From the NCBI GenBank assembly GCA_902604545.1, contig CACKZG010000011.1, positions 1 through 33,222 on the forward strand: a stretch of DNA of 33,222 bases, written 5' to 3'. The stretch is from an uncultured Pelagibacteraceae bacterium (GTDB lineage Bacteria > Pseudomonadota > Alphaproteobacteria > Pelagibacterales > Pelagibacteraceae). The notes beneath the pieces are model-generated. The model did no database searches. It was given only the letters and a program-made list of their open reading frames with translations, and was not told where the DNA came from. The position numbers and the translations under genes were made by a program. Shown piece by piece: positions 6,764 through 14,590 of this stretch (its first letter is position 1; every line of letters begins with the position of its first letter).

Positions 6764-7733
6764 TTATTTCGTTTTCCTTCCAAAGTTTTTTGTAATCAAT
6801 TAATGGTGATAAACCGTAACTTGAATTAATATTTGTTAGATGCAGCGATAAACTTTTTAGAGGAGAAATACAAATTTCTTTTGAGTATATCTCATTTAAA
6901 TATTTTTCAAATGGATCGTGTCTGTCTAGACAATTCTCATAAAAGTTATTCCAATATTTATCTAATAGGTTTTTGGTTGTCATGAAGGTACATAATGTTT
7001 TATCTACAGTTCTCCAATGACGTTTGTTTCCAATTAAAACATTTGTTTTTGTATTACTCATGTAAAGATAAGGATAATCAGATGGACACATAAAAATATC
7101 CTTATCTAGTTGTGATGCAATTCTTTCATAAGAAGCCACCATTTCCTCCAACATTGGTTCAAAATGTAAATAATCATCCTCTATAAAGTAAATTAAATCT
7201 TCACCAGAATCTTTTCCAATTTCAAAACTTTGGAGCAAGCTTGCAAGATTTGCAAAAGTTTCTTTATTTTTTTGTTTTGATATTTTATTTTTATATTTTG
7301 TGTAATCTAAATTAATTATCTCTATATTATTTCCATCAATTACTTTTTTAATTATATTAATTTTTTCAATACTTGAATTATCATCAACAATTATTGTTTT
7401 AACATTTATGGCTGAATGTTTATTTTTTAAAAAATTAATTGATCTAATTAGTGAATTTAAAGATCTTTTAGTATATTCAATCTTTGGATACTCAAATAAC
7501 CTTTTTTTATTTTGATCCCAAATCTCAATATCTGTGTTCATTCTTAGAATAATTAGTATTGAATTAATTTTTTTTGTTATTTTGACTTCACCTAAAGGTA
7601 AAACTATAGATTTTTCATTTAAAATCGATAGTTCTTCATTTAATTCCTTTTCTAATGTTGGGGATGAAAACTTATTTTGATCTAAAATTTCGTAACCTAA
7701 TAATTTGCATATTTTGATAAAGAATTTTTTCAT
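6756..7733 (-). CDS. Glycosyltransferase-like protein, GT-A fold suspected
   Basis: A 325-residue soluble protein. The middle part has features of family 2-type GT-A glycosyltransferases: VKTIIVDDNSSIEK near residue 112 (nucleotide-sugar binding strand plus Asp pair), then DLIYFIEDDYLHF near residue 185, where EDD is a candidate metal-binding DxD-like motif. A later WRTVDKTLCTFMTT segment could form the acceptor side. The first 90 residues match no family I recognise. The acceptor and donor sugars are unknown. It is transcribed toward bcp and overlaps it by eight bases. The start lies only 25 bases from that of the divergent rhodanese gene, leaving room only for closely packed promoters. Confidence 0.6.
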   Translation of the reverse strand: MKKFFIKICKLLGYEILDQNKFSSPTLEKELNEELSILNEKSIVLPLGEVKITKKINSILIILRMNTDIEIWDQNKKRLFEYPKIEYTKRSLNSLIRSINFLKNKHSAINVKTIIVDDNSSIEKINIIKKVIDGNNIEIINLDYTKYKNKISKQKNKETFANLASLLQSFEIGKDSGEDLIYFIEDDYLHFEPMLEEMVASYERIASQLDKDIFMCPSDYPYLYMSNTKTNVLIGNKRHWRTVDKTLCTFMTTKNLLDKYWNNFYENCLDRHDPFEKYLNEIYSKEICISPLKSLSLHLTNINSSYGLSPLIDYKKLWKENEIND

Positions 7734-7758
7734 AATATGTTATACGTTTTATAATATT

Positions 7759-8142
7759 ATGGTCATTAAATCATTACAAACTCTAGTTAGTGAAACTTTA
7801 AAAGAAATTAAAACAATTAATGCAGATGAAGCTTTTCAAATGGTCTCAGACAAAAATTGTAATCTAATCGACATAAGAGAAAGTAACGAACTTGAAAATA
7901 CAGGAACCGTTGAGGGAGCAAGTCATATCCCAAGAGGAATGCTTGAAGTATATTTAGATCCTAATAGCCAAATATTTCAAAACGGACAAATAGACCAAAA
8001 TAAAGAATTTGTTTTATTCTGTGCAGGGGGGGTAAGATCAGCTTTAGCCGTAAAATCATTAAAAGATATGGGTTATCAAAAAGTATCACATATAGATGGC
8101 GGATTTGGCTCTATAGCTAGCAGCAAATTTAAAATAATTTAA
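7759..8142 (+). CDS. Single-domain rhodanese-like sulfurtransferase
   Basis: A 127-residue protein made of one rhodanese domain: NLIDIRES (residues 35-42, the CH2A-type motif), GASHIPRGML, then the active-site loop CAGGVRS with Cys88 as the persulfide carrier, and a GYQKVSHIDGGFGS end. The six-residue loop CAGGVR fits sulfur transfer rather than phosphate or arsenate chemistry. I chose the ATG at 7759. An upstream in-frame start at 7705 would lie inside the divergent glycosyltransferase gene and adds no domain. TATAAT at 7750-7755 sits directly before the ATG, so the mRNA could have an extremely short leader or start elsewhere. The 3' end overlaps the convergent isomerase gene by four bases. 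Confidence 0.88.
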   Translation: MVIKSLQTLVSETLKEIKTINADEAFQMVSDKNCNLIDIRESNELENTGTVEGASHIPRGMLEVYLDPNSQIFQNGQIDQNKEFVLFCAGGVRSALAVKSLKDMGYQKVSHIDGGFGSIASSKFKII

Positions 8143-8717
8143 TTAGCACTATATTCTTCTAAAGCATATTCAAGTCTATCTTGTCCCCAAAAAATTTTAT
8201 TATTAACTATAAATGTCGGGGTTCCAAAAACTTCTTTTTGAAAAGCATCAGTAGTTAATTTAATTAATTGATCTTTAATAGATTGTTTTTTAATAGATTG
8301 AAAAAAATCTTCACTATCAATTTTTAAATCACTTATTAATTTAGATATATTTTCAACATTTGATAAGTCATGATTATCTTTCCAATATGCATCAAAAAAA
8401 CAATTTAAGTAATCGTTTTGCTTGTCCTTACTAACACTAATATATCCTCTCATAATATTTAAAGAATTTATTGGAAAATTAGAATTCCATTTAAATTTAA
8501 TATTATTTTTTTCAGACACTAAGTTGCAATCATTTATATTATTTCTCAATTTGTATTTATTAAACGCAGGTGAATCAATTCCAGCTAATTTATGAAGACC
8601 TCCTAAGTAAATTGGTTTGTAATTAAAGATGATGTTTTTATGTTTAAGAATTTTTTTGTGTGCAATATATGCGTATGGACTAATGATGTCGAAATAGAAA
8701 TCTATATGATTACTCAT
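8139..8717 (-). CDS. 2-hydroxychromene-2-carboxylate isomerase-like, DsbA/GST-kappa fold
   Basis: A 192-residue thioredoxin-fold protein with the inserted helical domain seen in the HCCA isomerase / kappa-class GST group. The N-terminal IDFYFDIISPYAYIAH is the family signature, with Ser-Pro in place of the DsbA CxxC and the Ser as glutathione-activating residue. The end, EVFGTPTFIVNNKIFWGQDRLEYALEE, is equally characteristic (cis-Pro in GTPTF, WGQDRL). The family acts in naphthalene breakdown but is widespread in bacteria without that pathway, so the real reaction here is probably a glutathione-dependent isomerisation of unknown substrate. The gene overlaps the upstream DUF4281 gene by eight bases. 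Confidence 0.87.
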   Translation of the reverse strand: MSNHIDFYFDIISPYAYIAHKKILKHKNIIFNYKPIYLGGLHKLAGIDSPAFNKYKLRNNINDCNLVSEKNNIKFKWNSNFPINSLNIMRGYISVSKDKQNDYLNCFFDAYWKDNHDLSNVENISKLISDLKIDSEDFFQSIKKQSIKDQLIKLTTDAFQKEVFGTPTFIVNNKIFWGQDRLEYALEEYSAN

Positions 8718-9183
8718 ATAAATTAATTCTTTTTGCGTAAAAAATTCTGATTACCCAATATAAGAACAAACCTATTGGACCAATTAAATAAGTAATAATT
8801 AATGGTATTCCTAATAAAACTTTATTAATAAAAAATTTTTGAGAATCTTTAACAATCCAACCACCAATAAATAAGTTTATTGCAACAAAATGAGTCCAAA
8901 AAATCATTATATACAAATGATCTTCAAATAATCTAGATAGCTCGTTTAAACCGAGATAAAGAGTGAAGTTTCCATCAAAATCATAGCCAGTTAAATATGA
9001 TTTATATAAAATAAAGATATAAACCCCGCTTAATATGAAAAAAGGAAAAATTGATGTAACAAAAATTCTACTTAAATGTGATTGCGGAAAAATTATTAAG
9101 ATAAACCAAAATGGTAGAACGCCAAGGTTAACCCACATGTAAAGTGTCTCAATTGTAAAATAAGTATAAATTTGTTCAATCAT
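8710..9183 (-). CDS. ABA4-like / DUF4281 membrane protein
   Basis: A 157-residue protein with four predicted membrane segments (about residues 13-32, 38-58, 90-110 and 125-148). The pattern LGVLPFWFILIIFPQ at the start, DHLYIMIFWTHFVAINLFIGGWIVKDS in the third helix and IGPIGLFLYWVIR at the end match the ABA4-like DUF4281 family, known from plant carotenoid (neoxanthin) metabolism and found in many bacteria. The bacterial role is not established. It is translationally coupled to the isomerase gene (eight-base overlap), and its start is 26 bases from the divergent recX start. Confidence 0.72.
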   Translation of the reverse strand: MIEQIYTYFTIETLYMWVNLGVLPFWFILIIFPQSHLSRIFVTSIFPFFILSGVYIFILYKSYLTGYDFDGNFTLYLGLNELSRLFEDHLYIMIFWTHFVAINLFIGGWIVKDSQKFFINKVLLGIPLIITYLIGPIGLFLYWVIRIFYAKRINLYE

Positions 9184-9209
9184 CTAAATATATTATATTA
9201 AATCTAACA

Positions 9210-9773
9210 ATGATTCCTATAAGAAATAGAAAAAAAACGCTCCAAGTAACTGTTGATGAGATGCGCAATTTTGCCTTTGCTTACGTAGAAAAGTACGCCC
9301 CTTCAAAGCAACAACTCAAAACTTATTTGTTAAAAAAATACATGAAACTATCAGCATCTGATGTAAGAAAAAAAGATGTAAATAAATTGATTGATATTGT
9401 TTTGTCTGATCTAGAAAAAAACAGATTTATAAATGATCAATTTTACTCTGAAAGTAAAGCTAAAAGCATGATTCAAAGAGGAAACTCAATTAATAAGATT
9501 AGAAATTATTTAATTGGAAAAGGAATTAATGAAACATTTATCAAAGATACAGTAGATAAAATAAAGGAAGATAATTCTGATCAAGATTTTTTTTCAGCAA
9601 TAAAATTATGTAAAAAGAAAAGAATTGGACCAGCTAGAGCAGAGGATAATAGAACTTTGTTTTATAAAAAAGATATATCTTTACTTGCAAGAAATGGATT
9701 TGATTTTGAGACATCAAAAAAAGTAATGGATATAAAAAAAGATGAATATCTAAAAATAATAAATCTACTTTAA
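9210..9773 (+). CDS. recX: RecX family regulatory protein
   Basis: A 187-residue basic, all-helical protein. RecX binds RecA filaments in the cytoplasm and limits recombinase activity. Three-helix repeats are visible: FAYVEKYAPSKQQLKTYLLKK (residues 24-44), then the core LDKNRFINDQFYSESKAKSMIQRGNS-type segment with the conserved D-x-FA-like position (here DQFYSES), followed by INKIRNYLIGKGI. No recA is next to it, which is common in streamlined genomes. It starts 26 bases from the divergent DUF4281 gene, and its end overlaps a small minus-strand gene by nine bases. Confidence 0.82.
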   Translation: MIPIRNRKKTLQVTVDEMRNFAFAYVEKYAPSKQQLKTYLLKKYMKLSASDVRKKDVNKLIDIVLSDLEKNRFINDQFYSESKAKSMIQRGNSINKIRNYLIGKGINETFIKDTVDKIKEDNSDQDFFSAIKLCKKKRIGPARAEDNRTLFYKKDISLLARNGFDFETSKKVMDIKKDEYLKIINLL

Positions 9774-9908
9774 CTTTTTTTCTTCTTCTTCTTTAACAAG
9801 ATGATTTATTTTGTTTCTTACGTAATTTTTTACGAAAACGAACACCAATAACCCAAAAATTGAAACAGAAACAATAATTATTAGTATTATTCTTAATTGT
9901 TCATCCAT
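9765..9908 (-). CDS. Small single-pass membrane protein, 47 residues
   Basis: A short gene on the minus strand, read directly from the sequence. Its ATG shares one base with the TAA stop of the upstream cysQ gene (TAATG), a clear sign of translational coupling. The protein begins MDEQLR, has one strongly hydrophobic helix (residues 7-26, rich in Ile, Val, Phe), then a basic stretch (KNYVRNK) and an acidic-basic tail EEEEKKLK. The positive residues after the helix suggest an N-out, C-in orientation. No family is recognised. It fills the space between cysQ and recX exactly, overlapping recX by nine bases, which supports it being a real gene. Confidence 0.65.
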   Translation of the reverse strand: MDEQLRIILIIIVSVSIFGLLVFVFVKNYVRNKINHLVKEEEEKKLK

Positions 9909-10678
9909 TATAGAATATTTTTATTTTTTAAAATTATACTTGGATTTTGTAAATCTTTTTTACCATACAAAATTTCATTTCCTTCAAAATCAGTTACAGT
10001 TCCACCCGAGTGTTCTAAAATTGCATGACCAGCTGCTATATCCCATTCATATGCCCTGGGTTCAGCAACATAACCATCGTATTCACCAGTAGCAACGACA
10101 CAGAATTTTAAAGAACTTTTCATTCTGATATTTTCTTTAACTCCCAAATCATCATAAATTTTTTGAATTTCAGGTTTTATTTTAGTTGAGTATGAAATAA
10201 ATTTTAAATTTTCTGTTTTCTTAGTAGGTATATTGCTTAAGTTTATTTTTTTATTGTTGCTAAGCTCATAAGCATTATTTTTTTCATATGAATAAAACAT
10301 TCTTTTTTTTGCAGGAGCATTGATTAATCCTGCAACAGGCTTGTTGTTGATAATTAAACCAGCATTAATGGTGAATTCTTCTAGATTATTAATATAATCA
10401 TAAGTTCCATCAATAGGATCAATAAGCCAAAAATCTTTCAAATTTTGGTTGTCTTTATTTTCGGGGGTTTCCTCTGAAATAATTGGTAAATTAGGAGTAA
10501 GCTCAGAAATTTTCTTTGATATAAATTTATTTACTTCCAAATCGCCATTACTTACTGGTGTATTGTCTGATTTTATTTTTTTTACTAAACCCTTTTCTCT
10601 TAATTGTATCGCTAAATCTCCAGCCTCTAAAAAATTATCAATTAAATTTTCAACAATCTCTTTTAAGTTTAACTTCAT
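9908..10678 (-). CDS. cysQ: 3'(2'),5'-bisphosphate nucleotidase CysQ, inositol monophosphatase family
   Basis: Hydrolyses 3'-phosphoadenosine 5'-phosphate to AMP, removing a by-product of sulfate assimilation and sulfotransfer. All family motifs are visible in 256 residues: DLEVNKFI, PIISEET (metal ligands), WLIDPIDGTYDYI (the DPIDGT metal-binding motif, with phosphate and Mg/Li-binding Asp residues), and YEWDIAAGHAILEHSGG (the WD-x-A-A-G motif). The middle member of a three-gene minus-strand unit: a DUF3553 gene overlaps its start (ATGA) and a 47-residue membrane protein gene overlaps its stop (TAATG). Confidence 0.93.
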   Translation of the reverse strand: MKLNLKEIVENLIDNFLEAGDLAIQLREKGLVKKIKSDNTPVSNGDLEVNKFISKKISELTPNLPIISEETPENKDNQNLKDFWLIDPIDGTYDYINNLEEFTINAGLIINNKPVAGLINAPAKKRMFYSYEKNNAYELSNNKKINLSNIPTKKTENLKFISYSTKIKPEIQKIYDDLGVKENIRMKSSLKFCVVATGEYDGYVAEPRAYEWDIAAGHAILEHSGGTVTDFEGNEILYGKKDLQNPSIILKNKNIL

Positions 10679-10845
10679 TTTCCCAGTTTTTTTAATTCGA
10701 CGTTTTTTGCGTTAATTACTTTTTTTCCAGCATTTTCAAAATTAACTGTCACTTTATCGTTAATTATAGATTGCACTTGTCCAATTCCCCATTCTTTTTT
10801 TTGAGGATTAGTGACTTTGTCACCTGGTTCATAATCTAAAATCAT
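10675..10845 (-). CDS. DUF3553 family small protein, 56 residues
   Basis: Read directly from the minus strand. The protein [20 protein letters not shown] continues with [22 protein letters not shown] and ends in ELKKLGK. The pattern PGD-V-P-WG-GQVQS-VTVNFE-AGKK-I matches the small alphaproteobacterial DUF3553 family, which looks like a compact beta-barrel (CarD-like or SH3-like) domain, possibly binding nucleic acid or protein. Its TGA stop overlaps the cysQ ATG (ATGA), so the two are coupled. Start codons of this gene and divergent mnmA are 41 bases apart. Confidence 0.82.
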   Translation of the reverse strand: MILDYEPGDKVTNPQKKEWGIGQVQSIINDKVTVNFENAGKKVINAKNVELKKLGK

Positions 10846-10886
10846 TTAGTTTAACTTATATTGTAAATAAGTATAAATACCAGCTA

Positions 10887-12005
10887 ATGAATAAAGATTT
10901 AAATTCTATCGGTTTAGATAAAAAACCTTCAGACACAACTGTAGTTGTTGCAATGTCTGGAGGTGTAGATTCTTCAACTGTTGCTGGGATCATGAAAAAT
11001 GAAGGTTACAAAGTTATAGGAATTACCTTAAAGCTTTATGATGATGGCAAAGAAGTTGCAACATCAAAGCAGTGTTGCTCAGGTCAAGATATTATGGATG
11101 CGAAACGCGTAGCACATAAATTAGATATTGATCATAAAATTTTATATTATCAAGATAAATTCAAACAAGGAGTGATAGATAATTTTGTTGAAAGTTATTT
11201 AAATGGTGAAACTCCAATACCATGTGTTCAATGCAATCAGACTGTTAAGTTTAAAGATTTATTTGATGTATCAAAAGACCTAAATGCTGATGCGTTGGTT
11301 ACTGGTCACTATGTAAAAAATATTACAACAAATAATACAAACAATATGTATAGAGCCGTTGATGAAAATAGAGATCAAAGTTATTTTTTATTTAACACAA
11401 CTAGAGAACAATTAAATTTCTTAAGATTTCCTTTGGGAAGTATGCTGAAAGATAAAACTCGAGAAATTGCAAAAAATCTTGATTTAAATGTTGCCGACAA
11501 ACCTGATAGTCAGGATATATGTTTTGTACCTAATGGTGATTATGCTTCTGTAATTAGAAGATTTAGACCTGACTCATTTCAAAAAGGAAACATTAAGAAT
11601 ATTGAGGGCAAAGTGATAGGTGTTCATGATGGAATAATTAATTTTACAATTGGCCAAAGAAAAGGAATTAAGGTTTCTGATAAAGAACCTTTATATGTTC
11701 TTAAAATTAATGCAGAGAATAATGAAATAATAGTTGGTGCGAAAGAAAATTTAGCAAAAAAAGAAATATTATTAAAAGATTTGAATTTATTAACTCATAA
11801 AAAGGATTTATATAAAGATTTATTTGTTAAAGTCAGATCAACAGGGAACTTACTTGAGGCTAAAGTTGAATTAAAAAATGATAATGAAGCACGAGTATAT
11901 TTGACAAATTCTGAAGATGGCATTTCACCAGGTCAAGCATGTGTATTTTATAATAAAGATAATTTTGGATATAAAGTTTTAGGCGGTGGCTGGATTAAAA
12001 ATTGA
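10887..12005 (+). CDS. mnmA: tRNA-specific 2-thiouridylase MnmA
   Basis: Adds sulfur to U34 of Lys, Glu and Gln tRNAs in the cytoplasm, accepting persulfide sulfur from a relay. The ATP-binding PP-loop motif SGGVDSS lies at residues 24-30. The catalytic cysteine pair is present, one in [11 protein letters not shown] and one in [14 protein letters not shown], the QSYFLF motif and a C-terminal beta domain ([10 protein letters not shown]) complete the family pattern. At 372 residues it has normal length. Its last 11 bases overlap the convergent sulfatase gene. A rhodanese and an HCCA-isomerase-like gene occur nearby, but no operon link is seen. Confidence 0.96.
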   Translation: MNKDLNSIGLDKKPSDTTVVVAMSGGVDSSTVAGIMKNEGYKVIGITLKLYDDGKEVATSKQCCSGQDIMDAKRVAHKLDIDHKILYYQDKFKQGVIDNFVESYLNGETPIPCVQCNQTVKFKDLFDVSKDLNADALVTGHYVKNITTNNTNNMYRAVDENRDQSYFLFNTTREQLNFLRFPLGSMLKDKTREIAKNLDLNVADKPDSQDICFVPNGDYASVIRRFRPDSFQKGNIKNIEGKVIGVHDGIINFTIGQRKGIKVSDKEPLYVLKINAENNEIIVGAKENLAKKEILLKDLNLLTHKKDLYKDLFVKVRSTGNLLEAKVELKNDNEARVYLTNSEDGISPGQACVFYNKDNFGYKVLGGGWIKN

Positions 12006-13428
12006 TTAAGTAATTGTATTTATTACTAAAAATTTTTTGGCTAGTAGTTTTTTCACTGAATTCTTTATAAGTAGTATATTTATCCCTATATGCATAAATA
12101 ACTGATAAATAACTATCTTCATTATCTACTATTCTAGCACCATGATCAGACGTTAATGTAAGATTAATATTTTCTAGATTATTATTTTTTTTTAAATTTT
12201 GTAAAAAGCTATCTAAGAAAAATAAAACGCATAACCTTTCTATATTATGAAAATCAATATTTTTGCTATCAGAAAAAAAAGTATTTCCTAAACTTAGTTT
12301 TCCATCGTAATTACAATTATCTTTAAATCCATAAGGTTTATGAGGCACTAAAGTATGAACAAATATTAAATCATAATTTTTTGAATTAATATCTTTTTCA
12401 ATATTAAAAAATAGATCATTAAATGATGCTTTTTGCCCTTCTGGATCTAAAATACTATCAATGACTCTAATTTCTCTAAATGTTCTCCAAGTTAAAGTAG
12501 AGATAATTGATCCATTCATTTTCCAAAGTGAAATAATTTTTGTAAGAAAAGTATTTTTAAAACCTTCTATATATTTTCTTTCACTAAAAGGGTTAGATGT
12601 TTTACATTTAGAAATATTTTTCACTCCACAAAAATCAATATGTATATTTTGATAAACGCTTATATTTTTAAAATTTTCAAAAAGTAAATTTTTATACATT
12701 TCATGATTATAAAAATAGCTGTTAGAAGCTCTAAGGGACTCCGATCTTACTTTTTTAGTTGTAAGATTTACTAAAGATGAAACGGAATCTTTAGTACCTC
12801 GTGAAATCGACTTTATATCACTGTAGTATTCAAAATTATATTTTTTAAAAAATTCTTTAGCCTCAGTATCAAAAGTTATGCCATTGTTGGTTTTACTCTC
12901 ATAACTATTTAGCCCAGACATTTCATCGAGAATTATTACTACATCAGTTTCTTTATATTTTTTATCACCTGGAATATTGTAATCTTTAACATTTTTATAA
13001 GATTTGCTTTGATCAATTAGACCAAACAAAAATATTGTAGATAAAAAAATTAAAATTACATTTACAAATTTTTCATTAGAAAAAGTAATTATAATATAAA
13101 AAATTATTATTAAAATTAAGAAAAATCCAAAGGCTGGATAATATATGACTGTAAATAATTGAATTAATAAAGATTTATAAGGCTGTATTACTCCATTCCA
13201 AAGTCCAAAACTGTTATCTATTCCAAAAACAATTAATGAAGAAGTATAAATATTTAAAGTATAGTTGTTGAGTATTTTTTTTTTAATTAAAAAATAATTT
13301 AAGGCTAAGATGGGAATTAAAAAAATAGAAATTAAAAGTATTATTTCAACTAAAGGTAAATTTGACTTGAATGCAAATATTGGAAAAAAAGCTATTAAAC
13401 AAAAGATACTAGTTTTTTTTAAATCCAT
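11995..13428 (-). CDS. Membrane-anchored sulfatase / phosphoethanolamine-transferase-like hydrolase
   Basis: A 477-residue protein with four to five N-terminal membrane helices (residues 1-150) and a periplasmic alkaline-phosphatase-superfamily domain. [14 protein letters not shown] carries the metal-binding Asp and a possible nucleophile region near residue 163. [11 protein letters not shown] and LTSDHGARI carry the paired metal ligands (H-x-P-H and the DH motif). The usual C-x-P-x-R formylglycine motif of true sulfatases is not evident, so a phosphotransferase or phosphodiesterase activity on envelope glycans or lipids is more likely. It lies downstream of a small exported protein gene and a DRAM-like gene on the same strand, suggesting a cell-envelope unit. 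Confidence 0.75.
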   Translation of the reverse strand: MDLKKTSIFCLIAFFPIFAFKSNLPLVEIILLISIFLIPILALNYFLIKKKILNNYTLNIYTSSLIVFGIDNSFGLWNGVIQPYKSLLIQLFTVIYYPAFGFFLILIIIFYIIITFSNEKFVNVILIFLSTIFLFGLIDQSKSYKNVKDYNIPGDKKYKETDVVIILDEMSGLNSYESKTNNGITFDTEAKEFFKKYNFEYYSDIKSISRGTKDSVSSLVNLTTKKVRSESLRASNSYFYNHEMYKNLLFENFKNISVYQNIHIDFCGVKNISKCKTSNPFSERKYIEGFKNTFLTKIISLWKMNGSIISTLTWRTFREIRVIDSILDPEGQKASFNDLFFNIEKDINSKNYDLIFVHTLVPHKPYGFKDNCNYDGKLSLGNTFFSDSKNIDFHNIERLCVLFFLDSFLQNLKKNNNLENINLTLTSDHGARIVDNEDSYLSVIYAYRDKYTTYKEFSEKTTSQKIFSNKYNYLINF

Positions 13429-13482
13429 AGTTATTCTAATTTGTTTAAAATGATTTTATTTATTATAAAGCTATTTTAAAAA

Positions 13483-13689
13483 TTATTTATTCTTTTCTTT
13501 TTTTGAATTATTTTTTTTAAAAAAATTTTTAACTTTGTTCCAATAAAAAGCACAATACGAAACGCCTGCAGCTATTGCACCCAATATTGCTTGCAATATT
13601 ATACTTCCAGTACCTGGATCAAGATATGCATAAGCATTAGTAATTATGATAATATTATAAATTAATAATAAATTGAAAATTTTTTTCAT
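13483..13689 (-). CDS. Small exported LDPGTGS-type membrane protein, 68 residues
   Basis: The protein starts with a signal-peptide-like segment (MKKIFNLLLIYNIIIITNAYA), followed by YLDPGTGSIILQ, a second hydrophobic helix (AILGAIAAGVSYCAFYW) and a very basic tail. The LDPGTGS-plus-helix design is recurrent in short proteins encoded next to polysaccharide, alkaline-phosphatase-superfamily and glycosyltransferase genes in many bacteria. No function is established. Here it sits directly upstream of the sulfatase-like gene on the same strand, 54 bases apart. Confidence 0.75.
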   Translation of the reverse strand: MKKIFNLLLIYNIIIITNAYAYLDPGTGSIILQAILGAIAAGVSYCAFYWNKVKNFFKKNNSKKEKNK

Positions 13690-13720
13690 ATTAGACTTAT
13701 AAATTAATATAGATCAATTT

Positions 13721-14428
13721 CTATATTTTTTTTTTCCATAAAATGAAAGTTAATAAATAAAACAATATAACACCTAAAAAGTAATTCCATTCAAGTGAAT
13801 GTTTTAAAAACTTAAGATTAAAACCTAAAAAATCATTTCCAGGTAAGCTAATAATAGGAATACTTATCAATGCTACAATTATTAAAACTGAAACTAATAA
13901 AATTTTTATAGTTAATATTTTGTCATTTATATAATTTTTTAATTTATTTCTAAATGAATAAAAAGATGCTACCAAATAAGCCTGAGCAACAATCTCAAAT
14001 ATAATGAATGATAACATTATTACTCTTCTGAATAATTTATAAAGATCATTTTCAAACTTAATTCCTAAAAATATTGAATGAATTGTGAGAGCGATTGCAG
14101 ACGCAATTCCAAAAAAAACAAATTTCTTGATATATTTATGGTCTTGTTCAAATGAATTGACAATTTGTTTATTTAAAATCCAATATTTAATCAGTAAATA
14201 AGATGTTAAAAACATTGCTGGTTTAAATATTAAATAGTTAGGAAAGAATCTTGCAGTTCTACTAATTGAAGTTCCTCCATCAATGTAAGGAAAAGTATTG
14301 AAAAGTCTGTATGGTTGTTCAATAAGTACGTGAAGGTTTGTTGTAATATATAAGCAGACATTTACAGCAAAAAAGGGAATTATAAATATCCATATGCTAA
14401 TAAACTTCACCTTGTTAATCTGCAGCAT
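13721..14428 (-). CDS. Multi-pass membrane protein, Frag1/DRAM/Sfk1-like
   Basis: A 235-residue protein with about six membrane helices (near residues 8-28, 70-86, 103-122, 137-158, 173-194 and 215-231). The segment FPYIDGGTSISRTARFFPN after the first helix and the final SLEWNYFLGVILFYLLTF resemble the Frag1/DRAM/Sfk1 family (PYISDTG-type loop after helix 1, EW before the last helix). This family is poorly understood, being linked to lipid or membrane homeostasis in eukaryotes. The match is by eye and could be wrong. It lies 31 bases before the 68-residue exported protein on the same strand. Confidence 0.5.
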   Translation of the reverse strand: MLQINKVKFISIWIFIIPFFAVNVCLYITTNLHVLIEQPYRLFNTFPYIDGGTSISRTARFFPNYLIFKPAMFLTSYLLIKYWILNKQIVNSFEQDHKYIKKFVFFGIASAIALTIHSIFLGIKFENDLYKLFRRVIMLSFIIFEIVAQAYLVASFYSFRNKLKNYINDKILTIKILLVSVLIIVALISIPIISLPGNDFLGFNLKFLKHSLEWNYFLGVILFYLLTFILWKKKI

Positions 14429-14434
14429 AGAAGT

Positions 14435-14518
14435 TTACTTTTTCTTATTTTTTCTTTTTGCTCTTCTTTTTTTTGAGCCCTGCTTTCTTCGGCCTCTATG
14501 TTTTTTTGGATAACTCAT
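14435..14518 (-). CDS. Very small Arg/Lys-rich protein, 27 residues
   Basis: Read directly from the minus strand, beginning MSYPKKHRGRRKQGSKKRRA and ending KRKNKKK. Sixteen of 27 residues are Lys or Arg. An AGGA ribosome site lies at 14523-14526, a suitable distance before the ATG, and the codons for Arg and Gly (CGA, GGC) are unusual for an AT-driven chance ORF. Such composition fits a ribosome-associated or RNA-binding peptide, comparable to bacterial THX or COX24/AURKAIP1-type small basic proteins, but no specific family can be assigned. The gene lies six bases upstream of the DRAM-like gene, on the same strand. Confidence 0.55.
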   Translation of the reverse strand: MSYPKKHRGRRKQGSKKRRAKRKNKKK

Positions 14519-14590
14519 TTAGTCCTATTTTAATTTTATTGACGTTTTTCATGGGATATAGCATTGTCTTAATAACATATCAAATTTATT

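Noticed and set aside
7705..7758. Upstream start for the rhodanese gene
   Set aside because: It would overlap the start of the divergent glycosyltransferase-like gene and adds 18 residues without family features; the ATG at 7759 fits the domain start.
14519..14590. A SAM-type riboswitch upstream of metC
   Set aside because: The available space is about 70 bases and I saw no pseudoknot or stem set resembling the known SAM classes.
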